The position numbers and the translations under genes are program-made. Of a stretch of 62,223 nucleotides of DNA, positions 15,533 through 25,340 are shown one piece after another (within the stretch, counting starts at the first letter, position 1; each line of letters begins with the position of its first letter). The DNA lies in the NCBI GenBank assembly GCA_020853885.1, contig JADYXZ010000012.1:1-62223 (forward strand), given 5' to 3'. The stretch is from Bradyrhizobiaceae bacterium (GTDB lineage: Bacteria > Pseudomonadota > Alphaproteobacteria > Rhizobiales > Xanthobacteraceae). The notes beneath the pieces are model-generated. The model was not told the origin of the DNA. It did no database searches and was given only the letters and a program-made list of their open reading frames with translations.

Positions 15533-16696
15533 CTACTTGACTGCGAAGGGCAGGGCGACCGGGCTGCGGAAGTTGGACGACGAGATCCATTCGAGCTTTC
15601 CGGTCGTCAGGTGGAATTCCGGGATGCGTTCGAGGAAGCGGCGCATGGCGAGCTCGGTGACCATGCGCGCCATCTGGCTGCCGAGGCAGAAGTGTTTTCC
15701 CGCTCCGAAGCCGAGATGGCCGATGGGCCGCCGGTCGATGTCGTAGACATCGGGATCGGGAAACTTGCGGGGGTCGCGGTTGCCGGAGCCATAGGCGAGG
15801 GCGACCTTGTCGCCGACGCGGAGGCGCTTTCCGTGCAGCTCGATCTCCCGCCTGATCGTGCGCTTGAAGCGCTGCGCCGACGTGTTGAAGCGGAGCGACT
15901 CCTCGATCGCGGGCGCGACCAGCATGGGATCGGCGACGAGGCGGCGGCGCGCGTCGGGATGGTCGTGCAGGTTGAGGGCGAACATCGTCATAAAGCTGGA
16001 GAGGGATTCGACGCCGGCCATGACGAAGGTGGCCGTCGTCAGCACCACCTCGCGATCGGAGAGCTTCTCGCCGTCGATTTCCGCTTCGGCAAGATGCGTG
16101 ATCAGATCGTCGGCGGGATGCCTGCGCCGCGCTTCCACTTCGGAGGCCAGAAACTCGCCGAGGGCGCGGAAGGCGGCGATCTGCTCCTCGTTGCGGCCCT
16201 TGCGTGCCTTGTCGGTGGAGATCGACAGCACGGCCTGGCGGCGGATCTCGGCGGGGTCGCGCGGCGAAATTCCCATCGCCTTGAACAGCACGCCGACGGT
16301 GATCTGGCTGGAGAAGTCCGTGACGAAGTCGAATTCCCCGCGCTCAAGGATGCGGTCGAGCGCGCGGTCGGCGAGCTCGAGCGCCGGCTCGACCATGTGG
16401 TCCAGGTTGCGCTTGAGGAATGCCGCCTGGCTCAGCGCGCGCAGGCGGTCGTGGCGCGGCGGGTCGGTGGAGCCGAGCGTGGCGCCCGCGCGGCCGGGCA
16501 GTTCGTCGATCAGGTTGCCTTCGGACGAGGAGAAGGTCTCCCAGTCCTGTGCCGCGTTCGCGATGTCGTGGTAGCGGGAAAGTATCCAGAGCTGCCCGCT
16601 CTCGCACCAGTAGCAGGGGAACTGTTCGCGCAGGACGGCGTAGCGGGGGAACGGGTCGACGTCGATTTCCGGCGAATAAAGGTCGAACGGCTCCAA
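15533..16696 (-). CDS. Cytochrome P450
   Basis: A soluble bacterial P450 of 387 residues; substrate unknown. The heme ligand Cys is in FGAGKHFCLGSQMAR, the K-helix ExxR is EESLRF, and RRPIGHLGFG precedes the heme loop. The I-helix reads AGVESLSS, so the usual acid-Thr pair is Glu-Ser, a conservative change in the proton-delivery site. No ferredoxin or ferredoxin reductase gene is adjacent. It is transcribed against its neighbours, between nusB and thiL, and looks like an accessory insertion into a conserved block. Confidence 0.93.
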   Translation of the reverse strand: MEPFDLYSPEIDVDPFPRYAVLREQFPCYWCESGQLWILSRYHDIANAAQDWETFSSSEGNLIDELPGRAGATLGSTDPPRHDRLRALSQAAFLKRNLDHMVEPALELADRALDRILERGEFDFVTDFSSQITVGVLFKAMGISPRDPAEIRRQAVLSISTDKARKGRNEEQIAAFRALGEFLASEVEARRRHPADDLITHLAEAEIDGEKLSDREVVLTTATFVMAGVESLSSFMTMFALNLHDHPDARRRLVADPMLVAPAIEESLRFNTSAQRFKRTIRREIELHGKRLRVGDKVALAYGSGNRDPRKFPDPDVYDIDRRPIGHLGFGAGKHFCLGSQMARMVTELAMRRFLERIPEFHLTTGKLEWISSSNFRSPVALPFAVK

Positions 16697-16775
16697 GCGC
16701 TTCCCCCGTAATTTTGTCTATGCTTTTCAGACACGTTATCATGATTTCCGCAAATCCATACGAGATGAGACGATT

Positions 16776-17780
16776 ATGAGCAGCCGTCAGGACGGACGAT
16801 CCGGCGAGGACCGGCTTATCGACCGCTTCTTCCGGCCGATCGCGAAACATCCGGGCGCGCTGGGCCTCGTCGACGACGCGGCATTCCTCACGCCGCCGGA
16901 GGGCAGCGATCTCGTGCTGACGGTGGATGCGGTCGTGTCCGGCGTGCATTTCTTCGCGGACGACGCGGCGGATCTGGTGGCGAAGAAGGCGCTGCGGGTG
17001 AATCTCTCCGATCTCGCGGCGAAGGGCGCAAAGCCGCTTGGCGCGCTGCTGTCCCTGTCGATGCCGGAAAACACCGGCAACGACTGGCTGCAGGCGTTCG
17101 CGCGCGGCCTCGGCGAGGACTGCGACGCATTCGATTGTCCGCTGCTCGGCGGCGACACGACCGGGACGCCGGGATCGCTGACGATCTCGGTCACGGCGCT
17201 CGGCGCCGTGCCCACGGGGAAGATGGTGAAGCGGAGCGGCGCGTTGCCGGGCGATGTTCTGGTCGTCACGGGGACGATCGGCGACGCGGTGCTCGGGCTG
17301 AAGCTGCGGCATCAGCCCGACAGCCCGGCGTTTGCAAGGTTGAACCGGACGGCGCGCGCGCATCTCGGGGACCGCTACCTGATGCCCCAGCCTCGGCTTG
17401 TACTTGCCCGTTCCCTGCACGAACAGGCGACGGCGGCGATCGACATCTCGGACGGGCTCGCCGGCGATGTGGGTAAGCTCGCGGCGGCTTCGGGCGTGGC
17501 CGCGCGCATCGAAGCGAAGCGCATCCCGTTCTCGGCGCCCGCGCGGGCGGTGCTCGCCGAGGAACCCGGGCTGATCGAGGCCATGCTCGGCGGGGGCGAC
17601 GATTATGAGATCGCGGCCGCCGTTCCCGAGAATCACTTCAAGGCGCTGCAGGCCGCGGGCGCCGAGGCCGGGGTCGACGTGACGGCAATTGGCCGCATCG
17701 AGGCGGGCGAGGGCGTCACCGTCCTCGGTCTGGATGGGCAGCCGCTTTCTCTGAAACAGGCATCGTTCAGCCACTTCTGA
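16776..17780 (+). CDS. thiL: Thiamine-monophosphate kinase
   Basis: Phosphorylates thiamine monophosphate to thiamine diphosphate with ATP. The protein is 334 residues, of the PurM/ThiL fold. Motifs are GEDRLI at the N terminus, LVDDAAFL and LTVDAVVSGVHF (Mg/ATP site), NLSDLAAKGAKP, LLGGDTTGTPG, IDISDGLAGD and LGGGDDYEIA. The gene is normally contiguous with nusB in this order; here the P450 gene separates them and only 79 bp carries its promoter. No TPP riboswitch is visible. Confidence 0.95.
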   Translation: MSSRQDGRSGEDRLIDRFFRPIAKHPGALGLVDDAAFLTPPEGSDLVLTVDAVVSGVHFFADDAADLVAKKALRVNLSDLAAKGAKPLGALLSLSMPENTGNDWLQAFARGLGEDCDAFDCPLLGGDTTGTPGSLTISVTALGAVPTGKMVKRSGALPGDVLVVTGTIGDAVLGLKLRHQPDSPAFARLNRTARAHLGDRYLMPQPRLVLARSLHEQATAAIDISDGLAGDVGKLAAASGVAARIEAKRIPFSAPARAVLAEEPGLIEAMLGGGDDYEIAAAVPENHFKALQAAGAEAGVDVTAIGRIEAGEGVTVLGLDGQPLSLKQASFSHF

Positions 17781-17957
17781 GCGCGGCTAGCAAGGGAAAA
17801 CCGGGGCGATTCCGGTGCGAAGCGATTGCTTCCCCACTGCAACTTTGGCAATGTCCGCCCGCCTTGGACCGAGGGGCTGCGGTTCAGGCGACCGATCGAG
17901 CGCCCGCCTTCCGGGCCGCATCCAGAAAAATTGAAACCAACGTTGGGGTAGAAGTCC

Positions 17958-20081
17958 ATGACTGCAATGTGGCTGATCATTCTGTGTGGCCTTGCCGCCA
18001 TCGCATACGGCATCTGGGCGACGCAGTCGGTGCTCGCGGCGGATGCCGGAACCAGCCGCATGCAAGAGATTGCCGCGGCCGTGCGCGAGGGCGCGCAAGC
18101 CTATCTGCGGCGCCAGTACACGACCATCGGCATCGTCGGTGTCGTCATCTTCGTTCTGGTCGGCTTCCTGCTCGGCTGGCTGGTCGCGGTGGGCTTCGCG
18201 ATCGGCGCGATCCTTTCGGGCGTGGCCGGCTTCATCGGCATGAACGTCTCGGTGCGGGCGAACGTGCGCACCGCGCAGGCGGCGACGAAATCGCTGTCCG
18301 GCGGTCTCGATCTCGCCTTCAAGGCGGGGGCGATCACGGGCCTGCTGGTTGCCGGTCTCGCGCTGCTCGGCGTCGCGGTTTACTACTATGTGCTCACCGG
18401 CGGTCTCGGGCTTGCTCCCAACAGCCGCACCGTCGTCGATGCGCTGGTGGCGCTCGGCTTCGGCGCCTCGCTCATTTCGATCTTCGCCCGTCTCGGCGGC
18501 GGCATCTTCACCAAGGGCGCGGACGTCGGCGGCGACCTCGTCGGCAAGGTGGAAGCGGGCATCCCGGAAGACGATCCGCGCAACCCCGCGACGATCGCCG
18601 ACAACGTGGGCGACAACGTCGGCGACTGCGCCGGCATGGCCGCGGACCTGTTCGAAACCTACGCGGTGACGGTCGTCGCGACCATGGTGCTCGCTGCCAT
18701 CTTCTTCGCGGGCACGCCGATGCTCGGCAGCATGATGATCTATCCGCTGACGATCGGCGCCGTCTGCATCCTTACGTCGATTGCCGGCACGTTCTTCGTG
18801 AAGCTCGGCGCCAGCCAGTCGATCATGGGCGCGCTGTACAAGGGCCTGATCGCCACGGGCGTGCTCTCGCTCGGCGGCATTGCGATCGTGACGCATCTGA
18901 TGATCGGTTTCGGCGCCATTCCGGGCGTGGCCTACACCGGCACGTCGCTGTTCATCTGCGGCATCGTCGGACTCGTCGTCACCGCGCTGATCATCTGGAT
19001 CACCGAGTACTATACCGGGACCGACTATCGCCCGGTGAAGTCGATCGCGCAGGCGTCGGTCACGGGCCACGGCACCAACGTCATCCAGGGTCTCGCGATC
19101 TCGATGGAATCGACGGCGCTGCCGGCGCTCGTCATCATCGCCGGCATCCTGATCACCTACGCGCTCGCGGGTCTGTTCGGCATCGCCATCGCGGTGACCA
19201 CCATGCTGGCGCTCGCCGGCATGATCGTCGCGCTCGACGCGTTCGGTCCGGTGACGGACAACGCCGGCGGCATCGCCGAAATGGCAGGGTTGCCGAAGGA
19301 AGTGCGCAAGTCGACGGACGCGCTCGACGCGGTCGGCAACACCACCAAGGCCGTCACCAAGGGCTACGCCATCGGCTCGGCGGGCCTCGGCGCGCTGGTG
19401 CTGTTCGCGGCCTACAACGAAGACCTCAAGTACTTCATCGCCAACTCGGCGCAGCATCCGTACTTCAAGGGCATCACGCTCGATTTCTCGCTGAACAATC
19501 CGTACGTCGTGGTCGGCCTTCTGTTCGGCGGCTTGTTGCCGTATCTCTTCGGCGCGATGGGCATGACGGCGGTCGGCCGCGCGGCGTCCTCGATCGTCGA
19601 GGAAGTGCGCCGGCAGTTCCGCGAGAAGCCCGGCATCATGAAGGGCACCGACAAGCCGGACTACGGCCGCGCGGTGGACATGCTGACCAAGGCCGCGATC
19701 AAGGAAATGATCATTCCCTCGATGCTGCCGGTGCTGTCGCCGATCGTCGGCTATTTCATCATCTACTTCATCGCCGGTGGCGGTGCGGCGGGCAAGTCGG
19801 CGGCGTTCTCCGCAGTCGGCGCGATGCTGCTCGGCGTGATCGTCACGGGCCTGTTCGTCGCGATCTCGATGACCTCGGGCGGCGGCGCCTGGGACAACGC
19901 GAAGAAGTACATCGAGGACGGCCACTACGGCGGCAAGGGCTCGGACGCGCACAAGGCGGCGGTGACCGGCGACACAGTCGGCGATCCCTACAAGGACACG
20001 GCGGGTCCGGCGGTGAACCCGATGATCAAGATCACGAACATCGTGGCGCTCTTGCTGCTCGCGATCCTCGCGCACTACTGA
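17958..20081 (+). CDS. hppA: Membrane proton-translocating pyrophosphatase (K+-independent type)
   Basis: An inner-membrane pyrophosphatase that couples PPi hydrolysis to proton pumping. The protein has 707 residues and about 16 membrane segments. The PPi-binding regions [20 protein letters not shown] and [18 protein letters not shown] are complete, as is the third acidic site near KYIEDG and [16 protein letters not shown]. Lys464 in GNTTKA is the residue that marks the K+-independent class (Ala in K+-dependent enzymes). The ATG at 17958 follows GGGGTAG. A clear terminator follows at 20106. Confidence 0.96.
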   Translation: MTAMWLIILCGLAAIAYGIWATQSVLAADAGTSRMQEIAAAVREGAQAYLRRQYTTIGIVGVVIFVLVGFLLGWLVAVGFAIGAILSGVAGFIGMNVSVRANVRTAQAATKSLSGGLDLAFKAGAITGLLVAGLALLGVAVYYYVLTGGLGLAPNSRTVVDALVALGFGASLISIFARLGGGIFTKGADVGGDLVGKVEAGIPEDDPRNPATIADNVGDNVGDCAGMAADLFETYAVTVVATMVLAAIFFAGTPMLGSMMIYPLTIGAVCILTSIAGTFFVKLGASQSIMGALYKGLIATGVLSLGGIAIVTHLMIGFGAIPGVAYTGTSLFICGIVGLVVTALIIWITEYYTGTDYRPVKSIAQASVTGHGTNVIQGLAISMESTALPALVIIAGILITYALAGLFGIAIAVTTMLALAGMIVALDAFGPVTDNAGGIAEMAGLPKEVRKSTDALDAVGNTTKAVTKGYAIGSAGLGALVLFAAYNEDLKYFIANSAQHPYFKGITLDFSLNNPYVVVGLLFGGLLPYLFGAMGMTAVGRAASSIVEEVRRQFREKPGIMKGTDKPDYGRAVDMLTKAAIKEMIIPSMLPVLSPIVGYFIIYFIAGGGAAGKSAAFSAVGAMLLGVIVTGLFVAISMTSGGGAWDNAKKYIEDGHYGGKGSDAHKAAVTGDTVGDPYKDTAGPAVNPMIKITNIVALLLLAILAHY

Positions 20082-20105
20082 TCGTCACGCGTCCCGAAAG
20101 CAAAG

Positions 20106-20138
20106 CGGCCCGCATCCTATGCGGGCCGTTTCCTTTTC
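20106..20138 (+). terminator. Rho-independent terminator after hppA
   Basis: A nine-base GC stem CGGCCCGCA/TGCGGGCCG (20106-20114 with 20120-20128) with a 5-base loop is followed by TTTCCTTTTCC. It ends the hppA transcript and, being roughly symmetric, may also serve the convergent bamE gene. Confidence 0.85.
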
Positions 20139-20158
20139 CGGTGGCGGATTTGCGGGTC

Positions 20159-20632
20159 TTACCGTCCGACGCCGAGGAGGCCGGAGAAGACCTGCCGCAA
20201 CAGGCTCAGCTCCTGGCCGCCGGTGGGCGTGGTGCGGCTCACGAAGTCGAAGATCTTGCCGTCCTGAATGCCGTAGTTGGCGATGCGGGTGACGCGCCGT
20301 TCCTGATCGAAATAGATGGCGAGCACCCGCTGGTCGACGACCTGCGGGTTGAGGAAGGCGGCTTTCTGCTCGGCCTTCTGCGAGATGTAATAGAAAACTT
20401 CGCCGCTCACCGTGGCGATCGTGGAGGGCGTGCCGAGAACGAGCAGCACCTGCTCCTGGCTCGCGCCGACGGGGACCTGATCGAGGGAGGCCTGATCGAA
20501 CACGTAGCCGCGCTGATAGGTGTTGGCGAGGCAGCCGGCGGTCAGGAGCGACAGCGACAGGATTGCGGCCATCCGGCGGATCGGGCGGGCGCGCACGGGC
20601 GCGGCCGGGGCGGGGAGCATTCGGCTACTCAT
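20159..20632 (-). CDS. bamE: Outer membrane assembly lipoprotein BamE (SmpA/OmlA)
   Basis: A lipoprotein subunit of the BAM complex that inserts beta-barrel proteins in the outer membrane. From the ATG at 20632 the protein is 157 residues. It has an Arg-rich start, a hydrophobic stretch and the lipobox LTAGC (Cys34). The BamE core includes QVPVGASQEQVLLVLGTPS and, later, VFYYISQK and VLAIYFDQERRV. A longer in-frame extension to 20722 has no signal-like features, so I use the later start. The gene is divergent from the cytochrome chaperone gene and convergent with hppA. Confidence 0.92.
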   Translation of the reverse strand: MSSRMLPAPAAPVRARPIRRMAAILSLSLLTAGCLANTYQRGYVFDQASLDQVPVGASQEQVLLVLGTPSTIATVSGEVFYYISQKAEQKAAFLNPQVVDQRVLAIYFDQERRVTRIANYGIQDGKIFDFVSRTTPTGGQELSLLRQVFSGLLGVGR

Positions 20633-20740
20633 CGACCAATCTCGCAATCCGGGCTTGTCACGACCCCGCGTCTCAAGTACCCCGCGCCCGGCGGAAAGGC
20701 AACGCCGCGGCGTATCGTGCAAGCGATTGAGAAAGAAGCC

Positions 20741-21280
20741 ATGTTTGCAGCCCTTCGGCGCCGCCGGGAACGGCAGGCGACCATCGACAGGCTCTATGGC
20801 GCGATCGTGGCGCAGGCCCGGTTGCCGGAATTCTATTCCGGCTTACATGTGCCCGACACGCTGGAAGGCCGCTTCGATCTCCTCGTGCTGCACGTCTATT
20901 TCGTGTTTCGCCGGCTGGCCGGCGACGCGGAGGCGCGCGCGGTGGGCCAGGCCGTGTTCGACCGGTTCGTCGAGGATATGGACGACAGCCTGCGCGAGAT
21001 GGGAACCGGCGATCTCGCCGTCCCCAAGCGGATGCGGGCGATGGGCGAGGCGTTCTACGGGCGCGCGGAAGCCTACGACCTTGCGCTGCGCGATGCCGAC
21101 GACGCGCGGCTGGCTGGCGCGCTCTTGCGCAACGTTTATGCCGGCGAGGAGAGTGCCGCGCCGGCAGCACGAAAGCTCGCGCGTTACGTGCGGCAGGTCG
21201 AGGAAACGCTCGCGGGCGGCGACGTGAGCCTGTTTGCGCGCGGGCTGATTTCGTTTCCTGCGCCGGAGTTTGAGGAATGA
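20741..21280 (+). CDS. Ubiquinol-cytochrome c chaperone family protein (CBP3-like)
   Basis: A 179-residue protein of the family related to mitochondrial Cbp3, an assembly factor for cytochrome b of the bc1 complex. The family region includes ARLPEFYSGLHVPDTLEGRF, LLVLHVYFVFRRL and DRFVEDMDDSLREMGTGDL followed by VPKRMRAMGEAFYGR. GAAAGAAG precedes the ATG. The next gene overlaps by four bases (ATGA), as seen in many Hyphomicrobiales. It has no membrane segment, so it is probably peripheral or cytoplasmic. Confidence 0.9.
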   Translation: MFAALRRRRERQATIDRLYGAIVAQARLPEFYSGLHVPDTLEGRFDLLVLHVYFVFRRLAGDAEARAVGQAVFDRFVEDMDDSLREMGTGDLAVPKRMRAMGEAFYGRAEAYDLALRDADDARLAGALLRNVYAGEESAAPAARKLARYVRQVEETLAGGDVSLFARGLISFPAPEFEE

Positions 21281-21816
21281 CAGAAGATCTCGATTGGAAA
21301 TTTCCCGTCGCCGTTGCCGAATTGCCGGAGGAAGGTGCGGATTACGAACTGGTGCCGGATGAAAAAATCCGTGCGGTGCTGGCCCGGCATGTGGATGTAT
21401 TGGCGGTTCCGCAGTTGACGGCGCGGCTGCACGTGCAGCCGGACGGCCGCGGCGGCGCGGAGGTGACGGGGCCGTTGCAGGCGGCGGTACGGCAGACCTG
21501 CGTCGTGACGCTCGAGCCGTTCGACAATCCGATCAGCGAGGAGATCAGCATCCGCTTTGCGCCGGCCGAGACGATCGCGCCGGAGACCGACGGATTGGTC
21601 GACCTGGAGGCGGAGGAACCGCCGGACGCCCTGGTCGACGGCACGCTCGATCTTGCGGCGGTGGTCGCGGAGTTTCTGGCGCTTTCGATCGATCCTTACC
21701 CGCGGAAGCCGGGCGCGGTGTTCTCGCAGCCCGCGGCCGGAGAATCCGGCGGAAAATCGTCGCCTTTCGCGGCGCTGGAAAAGCTGAAGGGCCGCCAAGC
21801 CGATGAAAACGATTGA
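21277..21816 (+). CDS. yceD: YceD/DUF177 family protein (23S rRNA accumulation)
   Basis: A 179-residue DUF177 protein. The family is linked to 23S rRNA accumulation and ribosome assembly and usually lies near rpmF/plsX. The central motif is QTCVVTLEPFDNPISEEISIRF, with one Cys where other members have a Cys-pair metal site; the C terminus has DLAAVVAEFLALSIDPYPRKPG and the family ending SPFAALEKLKG. rpmF, found between yceD and plsX in many bacteria, is absent here. The start overlaps the upstream stop. Confidence 0.88.
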   Translation: MTEDLDWKFPVAVAELPEEGADYELVPDEKIRAVLARHVDVLAVPQLTARLHVQPDGRGGAEVTGPLQAAVRQTCVVTLEPFDNPISEEISIRFAPAETIAPETDGLVDLEAEEPPDALVDGTLDLAAVVAEFLALSIDPYPRKPGAVFSQPAAGESGGKSSPFAALEKLKGRQADEND

Positions 21817-21937
21817 AAATCCGGCAACCCGTGGCTGTTGTGTCCGGGACGGGGATCGTTATTGTCGCGCCAAGCCGGCTCTGCGCCGGGCGACCCTTCA
21901 CCCCTGAGGCCGGGCTGCGCCGCCCGCAATTTCCTGC

Positions 21938-22996
21938 ATGACCCGACCGGTTCGAATCGCGCTCGACGCCATGGGAGGCGATCATGGCCCTGCCGTGATC
22001 GTCGGCGGGGCGGAATTGTCGGGGCAGCGCCATCCCGACGTCGAGTTCATCCTCTACGGCGACGAGGCGGTGCTGGAGCCGCTCGTCAGCGCGCGGCCGC
22101 GCCTTGAGCGGATCAGCAAGATCATCCACACGGACGTGGCGATCCGCATGGACGACAAGCCGAGCCAGGCGTTGCGCTACGGGCGGCGGCGTTCCTCCAT
22201 GTGGCTCGCGATCGACGCGGTGAAAAACGGCGAAGCCGACGCCGCCGTGTCCGCCGGGAACACCGGCGCGCTGATGGCGATGGCGAAGATCTGCCTGAAA
22301 ACGGTGCCGGGCATCGACCGGCCGGCAATCGCAGGGCTATGGCCGACGCTGCGCGCGGAAAGCATCGTGCTCGATCTCGGCGCGTCGATCGGCGCCGACG
22401 CGCCGCACTTGGTCGATCTCGCCGTCATGGGCGCGGCAATGGCGCGGATCGTGTTCGGGCTCGAGCGGCCGTCGGTCGGGCTGCTGAATGTGGGCGTGGA
22501 AGAAATCAAGGGCGTGGAGGAAGTGCGCGAGGCGGGGCGGCTGCTGCGCGAGCTCGACGCGCCGAATTTCGCCTATCACGGTTTTGTCGAGGGCGACGAC
22601 CTCGGCAAGGGAACGGTCGACGTGGTCGTCACCGAGGGGTTCGCCGGCAACATCGCGCTGAAGACGGCGGAAGGCACGGCGCGGCAGATCGGCGAGTACC
22701 TGCGGGCCGCGATGAGCCGCACCTGGCGGTCTCGGCTGGGCTACCTTCTCGCACGCGGCGCCTTCCGGATTTTGGCGGAGAAGATGGACCCCCGCAAAGT
22801 GAATGGCGGCGTTTTCCTCGGGCTCAACGGCCTTGTGGTGAAAAGCCACGGCGGCGCCGATGCGGTCGGGTTCGCCAGCGCCATCGATCTCGGCTATGAC
22901 GTGGCACGGCACGAGCTCGTGTCGAGCATTACCGCCAGCATCCACCGATCCGAAAACAAGTTACCCAAAATCGCAGCAAGTCAGGCAGCATCGTGA
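21938..22996 (+). CDS. plsX: Phosphate acyltransferase PlsX
   Basis: Makes acyl-phosphate from acyl-ACP for phosphatidic acid synthesis at the membrane surface. The protein is 352 residues. The start [13 protein letters not shown] is diagnostic, followed by [26 protein letters not shown] and [31 protein letters not shown]. fabH overlaps its stop by four bases (GTGA), the conserved plsX-fabH pairing that ties phospholipid and fatty-acid initiation together. Confidence 0.96.
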   Translation: MTRPVRIALDAMGGDHGPAVIVGGAELSGQRHPDVEFILYGDEAVLEPLVSARPRLERISKIIHTDVAIRMDDKPSQALRYGRRRSSMWLAIDAVKNGEADAAVSAGNTGALMAMAKICLKTVPGIDRPAIAGLWPTLRAESIVLDLGASIGADAPHLVDLAVMGAAMARIVFGLERPSVGLLNVGVEEIKGVEEVREAGRLLRELDAPNFAYHGFVEGDDLGKGTVDVVVTEGFAGNIALKTAEGTARQIGEYLRAAMSRTWRSRLGYLLARGAFRILAEKMDPRKVNGGVFLGLNGLVVKSHGGADAVGFASAIDLGYDVARHELVSSITASIHRSENKLPKIAASQAAS

Positions 22997-23970
22997 GCGT
23001 CTTGCGTTCCATCGTCCGCGGCGTGGGGAGCTATTTGCCTGCGCACATCATGACCAATGCAGACCTGACGAAGAAGGTCGCGACGACCGACGACTGGATC
23101 GTACAGCGCACCGGCATTCGCGAGCGGCGCATCGCCGCGACGGGCGAGATGACCTCCGATCTCGGGCTCGCCGCGGCCAAGGCCGCGCTCGCCAATGCCG
23201 GTATGGGCGCGGATGCGATCGACCTCATCGTGCTGGCGACCTCGACGCCTGATCAGACGTTCCCGGCGACCGCGGTCACGATCCAGGCGGAGCTCGGCAT
23301 CACGCGCGGCGCAGCCTTCGACATGCAGGCCGTCTGCTCGGGCTTCGTGTTTGCGCTGGCGACGGCCGACCAGTTCCTGCGCAGCGGCGACTTCCGCTGC
23401 GCGCTGGTGATCGGCGCGGAGACGTTCTCGCGGATCATCGACTGGAACGACCGCGGGACATGCGTGCTGTTCGGCGACGGCGCCGGCGCGGTCGTGCTGG
23501 AGGCTGCCACCCAGCCGGGGACGCGCGAGGATCGCGGCGTGCTCATCACCAGGCTGCGGTCGGACGGCCGGCACCGCGCAAAGCTCTATGTGGATGGCGG
23601 GCCGTCTTCGACGGGGACCGTCGGGCATCTCCGCATGGAGGGGCGCGAGGTGTTCCGCCACGCGGTCGGCATGATCACCGACGTGATCGAGGATGCCTTC
23701 GCGGCGACCGGCTACAACGCCGGCGACATCGACTGGTTCGTTCCGCACCAGGCCAACCGGCGGATCATCCTTGGCAGCGCGCACAAGCTCGGGATCGCCG
23801 ATGACAAGATCGTCGTGACCGTCGATCGGCACGGCAATACGTCGGCCGCGTCCATTCCGCTGGCGCTCGCCGAAGCGACCTCCGACGGACGCATCAAGCC
23901 GGGCAACCTTGTCCTGCTGGAAGCGATGGGCGGCGGCTTCACGTGGGGGTCCGCGCTCGTGCGGTGGTAA
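22993..23970 (+). CDS. fabH: 3-oxoacyl-ACP synthase III
   Basis: Condenses acetyl-CoA with malonyl-ACP to start fatty-acid elongation. The protein has 325 residues and the Cys-His-Asn triad: Cys115 in MQAVCSGF, His in [10 protein letters not shown], and Asn in [15 protein letters not shown] start at 22993, overlapping the plsX stop. The C-terminal [16 protein letters not shown] is typical of the family. A 200-bp gap follows before ihfA. Confidence 0.96.
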   Translation: MSVLRSIVRGVGSYLPAHIMTNADLTKKVATTDDWIVQRTGIRERRIAATGEMTSDLGLAAAKAALANAGMGADAIDLIVLATSTPDQTFPATAVTIQAELGITRGAAFDMQAVCSGFVFALATADQFLRSGDFRCALVIGAETFSRIIDWNDRGTCVLFGDGAGAVVLEAATQPGTREDRGVLITRLRSDGRHRAKLYVDGGPSSTGTVGHLRMEGREVFRHAVGMITDVIEDAFAATGYNAGDIDWFVPHQANRRIILGSAHKLGIADDKIVVTVDRHGNTSAASIPLALAEATSDGRIKPGNLVLLEAMGGGFTWGSALVRW

Positions 23971-24170
23971 GGTGTGGCTTCAAAGACGCAGCGGCGGAAA
24001 ATCGGGCGCGCCGATGCGTTTCCGGTTCGCCCGCGGTCGATAAGTTGTGCCGCAGCGCATTGCCGTCCCTGCCGGATCGCGCCTGCAAGGTTGACCAGGG
24101 CGGCGGTCACGAATAGCCTTGGAAAAACAGAAAGATAGTTGTACCGCCGCAGAAGGAGACGGGGGCTACC

Positions 24171-24473
24171 ATGGGGGGCACGACCATTACGCGTGCGGAC
24201 CTGAGCGAAGTCGTCTATCAGAAAGTCGGTCTTTCGCGCACCGAATCGGCTGCCTTGGTCGAACTGGTGCTGCGGGAGATCACCGATTGCCTCGCTCGGG
24301 GCGAAAACGTGAAGCTTTCTTCGTTCGGATCGTTCGTCGTCCGCCAGAAGGGACGGCGGATCGGGCGCAATCCCAAGACCGGCGAAGAGGTCCCGATCGA
24401 GCCAAGAAGGGTGATGGTTTTCAAACCATCGAATATTCTTAAGAGCCGAATCAACGACGGGAAAAAGCGCTGA
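24171..24473 (+). CDS. ihfA: Integration host factor subunit alpha
   Basis: DNA-bending nucleoid protein that pairs with IHF beta. The 100-residue sequence begins [21 protein letters not shown], has the dimer core [27 protein letters not shown] split across the DNA-binding arm, and ends [17 protein letters not shown] strong AGAAGGAG site precedes the ATG. It is followed 8 bp later by a MerR gene, the standard pairing in alphaproteobacteria. IHF may also assist the sigma-54 glnBA promoter elsewhere in this window. Confidence 0.96.
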   Translation: MGGTTITRADLSEVVYQKVGLSRTESAALVELVLREITDCLARGENVKLSSFGSFVVRQKGRRIGRNPKTGEEVPIEPRRVMVFKPSNILKSRINDGKKR

Positions 24474-24481
24474 GGACAATT

Positions 24482-25225
24482 GTGGGACTGGCGGTGGAAA
24501 AAGGGCCCGACGCGTTCCGCACCATCAGTGAGGTTGCCGAAGACCTCGACCTGCCCCAGCACGTGCTGCGTTTCTGGGAGACGCGGTTCGCCCAGATCAA
24601 GCCGCTCAAGCGCGGCGGCGGTCGGCGCTATTACCGGCCCGAAGACATCGAACTCCTGCGCGGCATCCGCCAGCTCCTTTACGGAGACGGCTACACGATC
24701 CGCGGCGTGCAGCAGATCCTGCGCGAGCAGGGGGTGCGGCATGTGCAGGCGATCGGGCGCGAAGCGGAAACGGTTGCGCCCGCCGTCGTGCCGAGCGGGC
24801 CGGCCAAGGAGCAGCGCCCGTCTCCGGCGCGTTCGCCGGAAGGAGCGGGCGGGCTGATCGATCTCCTGCCTTCGCTGCGTTCGCCGCGGCCGGCGCCCGA
24901 GTTGCCGCGCGTTGTCGAGGTGCCGCTGCCGCAGCGGCCGAGCCCCGCGACATCCGGCGAAGACGACGACATGCCGCCGTTTCCGTTCCGGCGGCCGGCG
25001 CCCGCGCCGGCGGCGGAAAGCATCGTGCGTCCGCCCGTGCGGCCGGTCTTCGACGACGAAGCCGCGCCGGCGGTGCGCGCACCGGCACCCGTCCGGCACG
25101 CGGAAGCGCGGCCGGCGGTGGATGCGGGCAAGCTGTCGCCGGAGGCGATCCGCCTCCTCAAGGCGACGCTGTTCGAGCTCGGGGAATGCAAGCGGCTTCT
25201 GGATACGAGCCGCGACGAGCGTTAA
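24482..25225 (+). CDS. MerR-family regulator with long disordered tail
   Basis: A 247-residue protein (GTG start) with a MerR helix-turn-helix at about residues 12-85 ([20 protein letters not shown], then [20 protein letters not shown]). A Pro/Ala-rich linker of about 120 residues follows, and a short helix at the C terminus ([20 protein letters not shown]). The metal-binding Cys residues of classical MerR proteins are not seen. Its position directly after ihfA is conserved in the class, but its targets are not established. Confidence 0.88.
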   Translation: MGLAVEKGPDAFRTISEVAEDLDLPQHVLRFWETRFAQIKPLKRGGGRRYYRPEDIELLRGIRQLLYGDGYTIRGVQQILREQGVRHVQAIGREAETVAPAVVPSGPAKEQRPSPARSPEGAGGLIDLLPSLRSPRPAPELPRVVEVPLPQRPSPATSGEDDDMPPFPFRRPAPAPAAESIVRPPVRPVFDDEAAPAVRAPAPVRHAEARPAVDAGKLSPEAIRLLKATLFELGECKRLLDTSRDER

Positions 25226-25340
25226 TCGCCGGCACCATCTGAAATTCATCGCCGTCCGAACGCCTGCGTTGCCAGACATGCAGGCGTGATGCAGACTTCC
25301 TCGCGGGCCGGTTTCGTGTGAGCCCGCAGGGACATGCCGG

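Noticed and set aside
17787-20075. Minus-strand open frame of 762 codons opposite hppA
   Set aside because: Very rich in Asp/His/Arg with no fold-like pattern; it is the reverse reading of hydrophobic pyrophosphatase codons.
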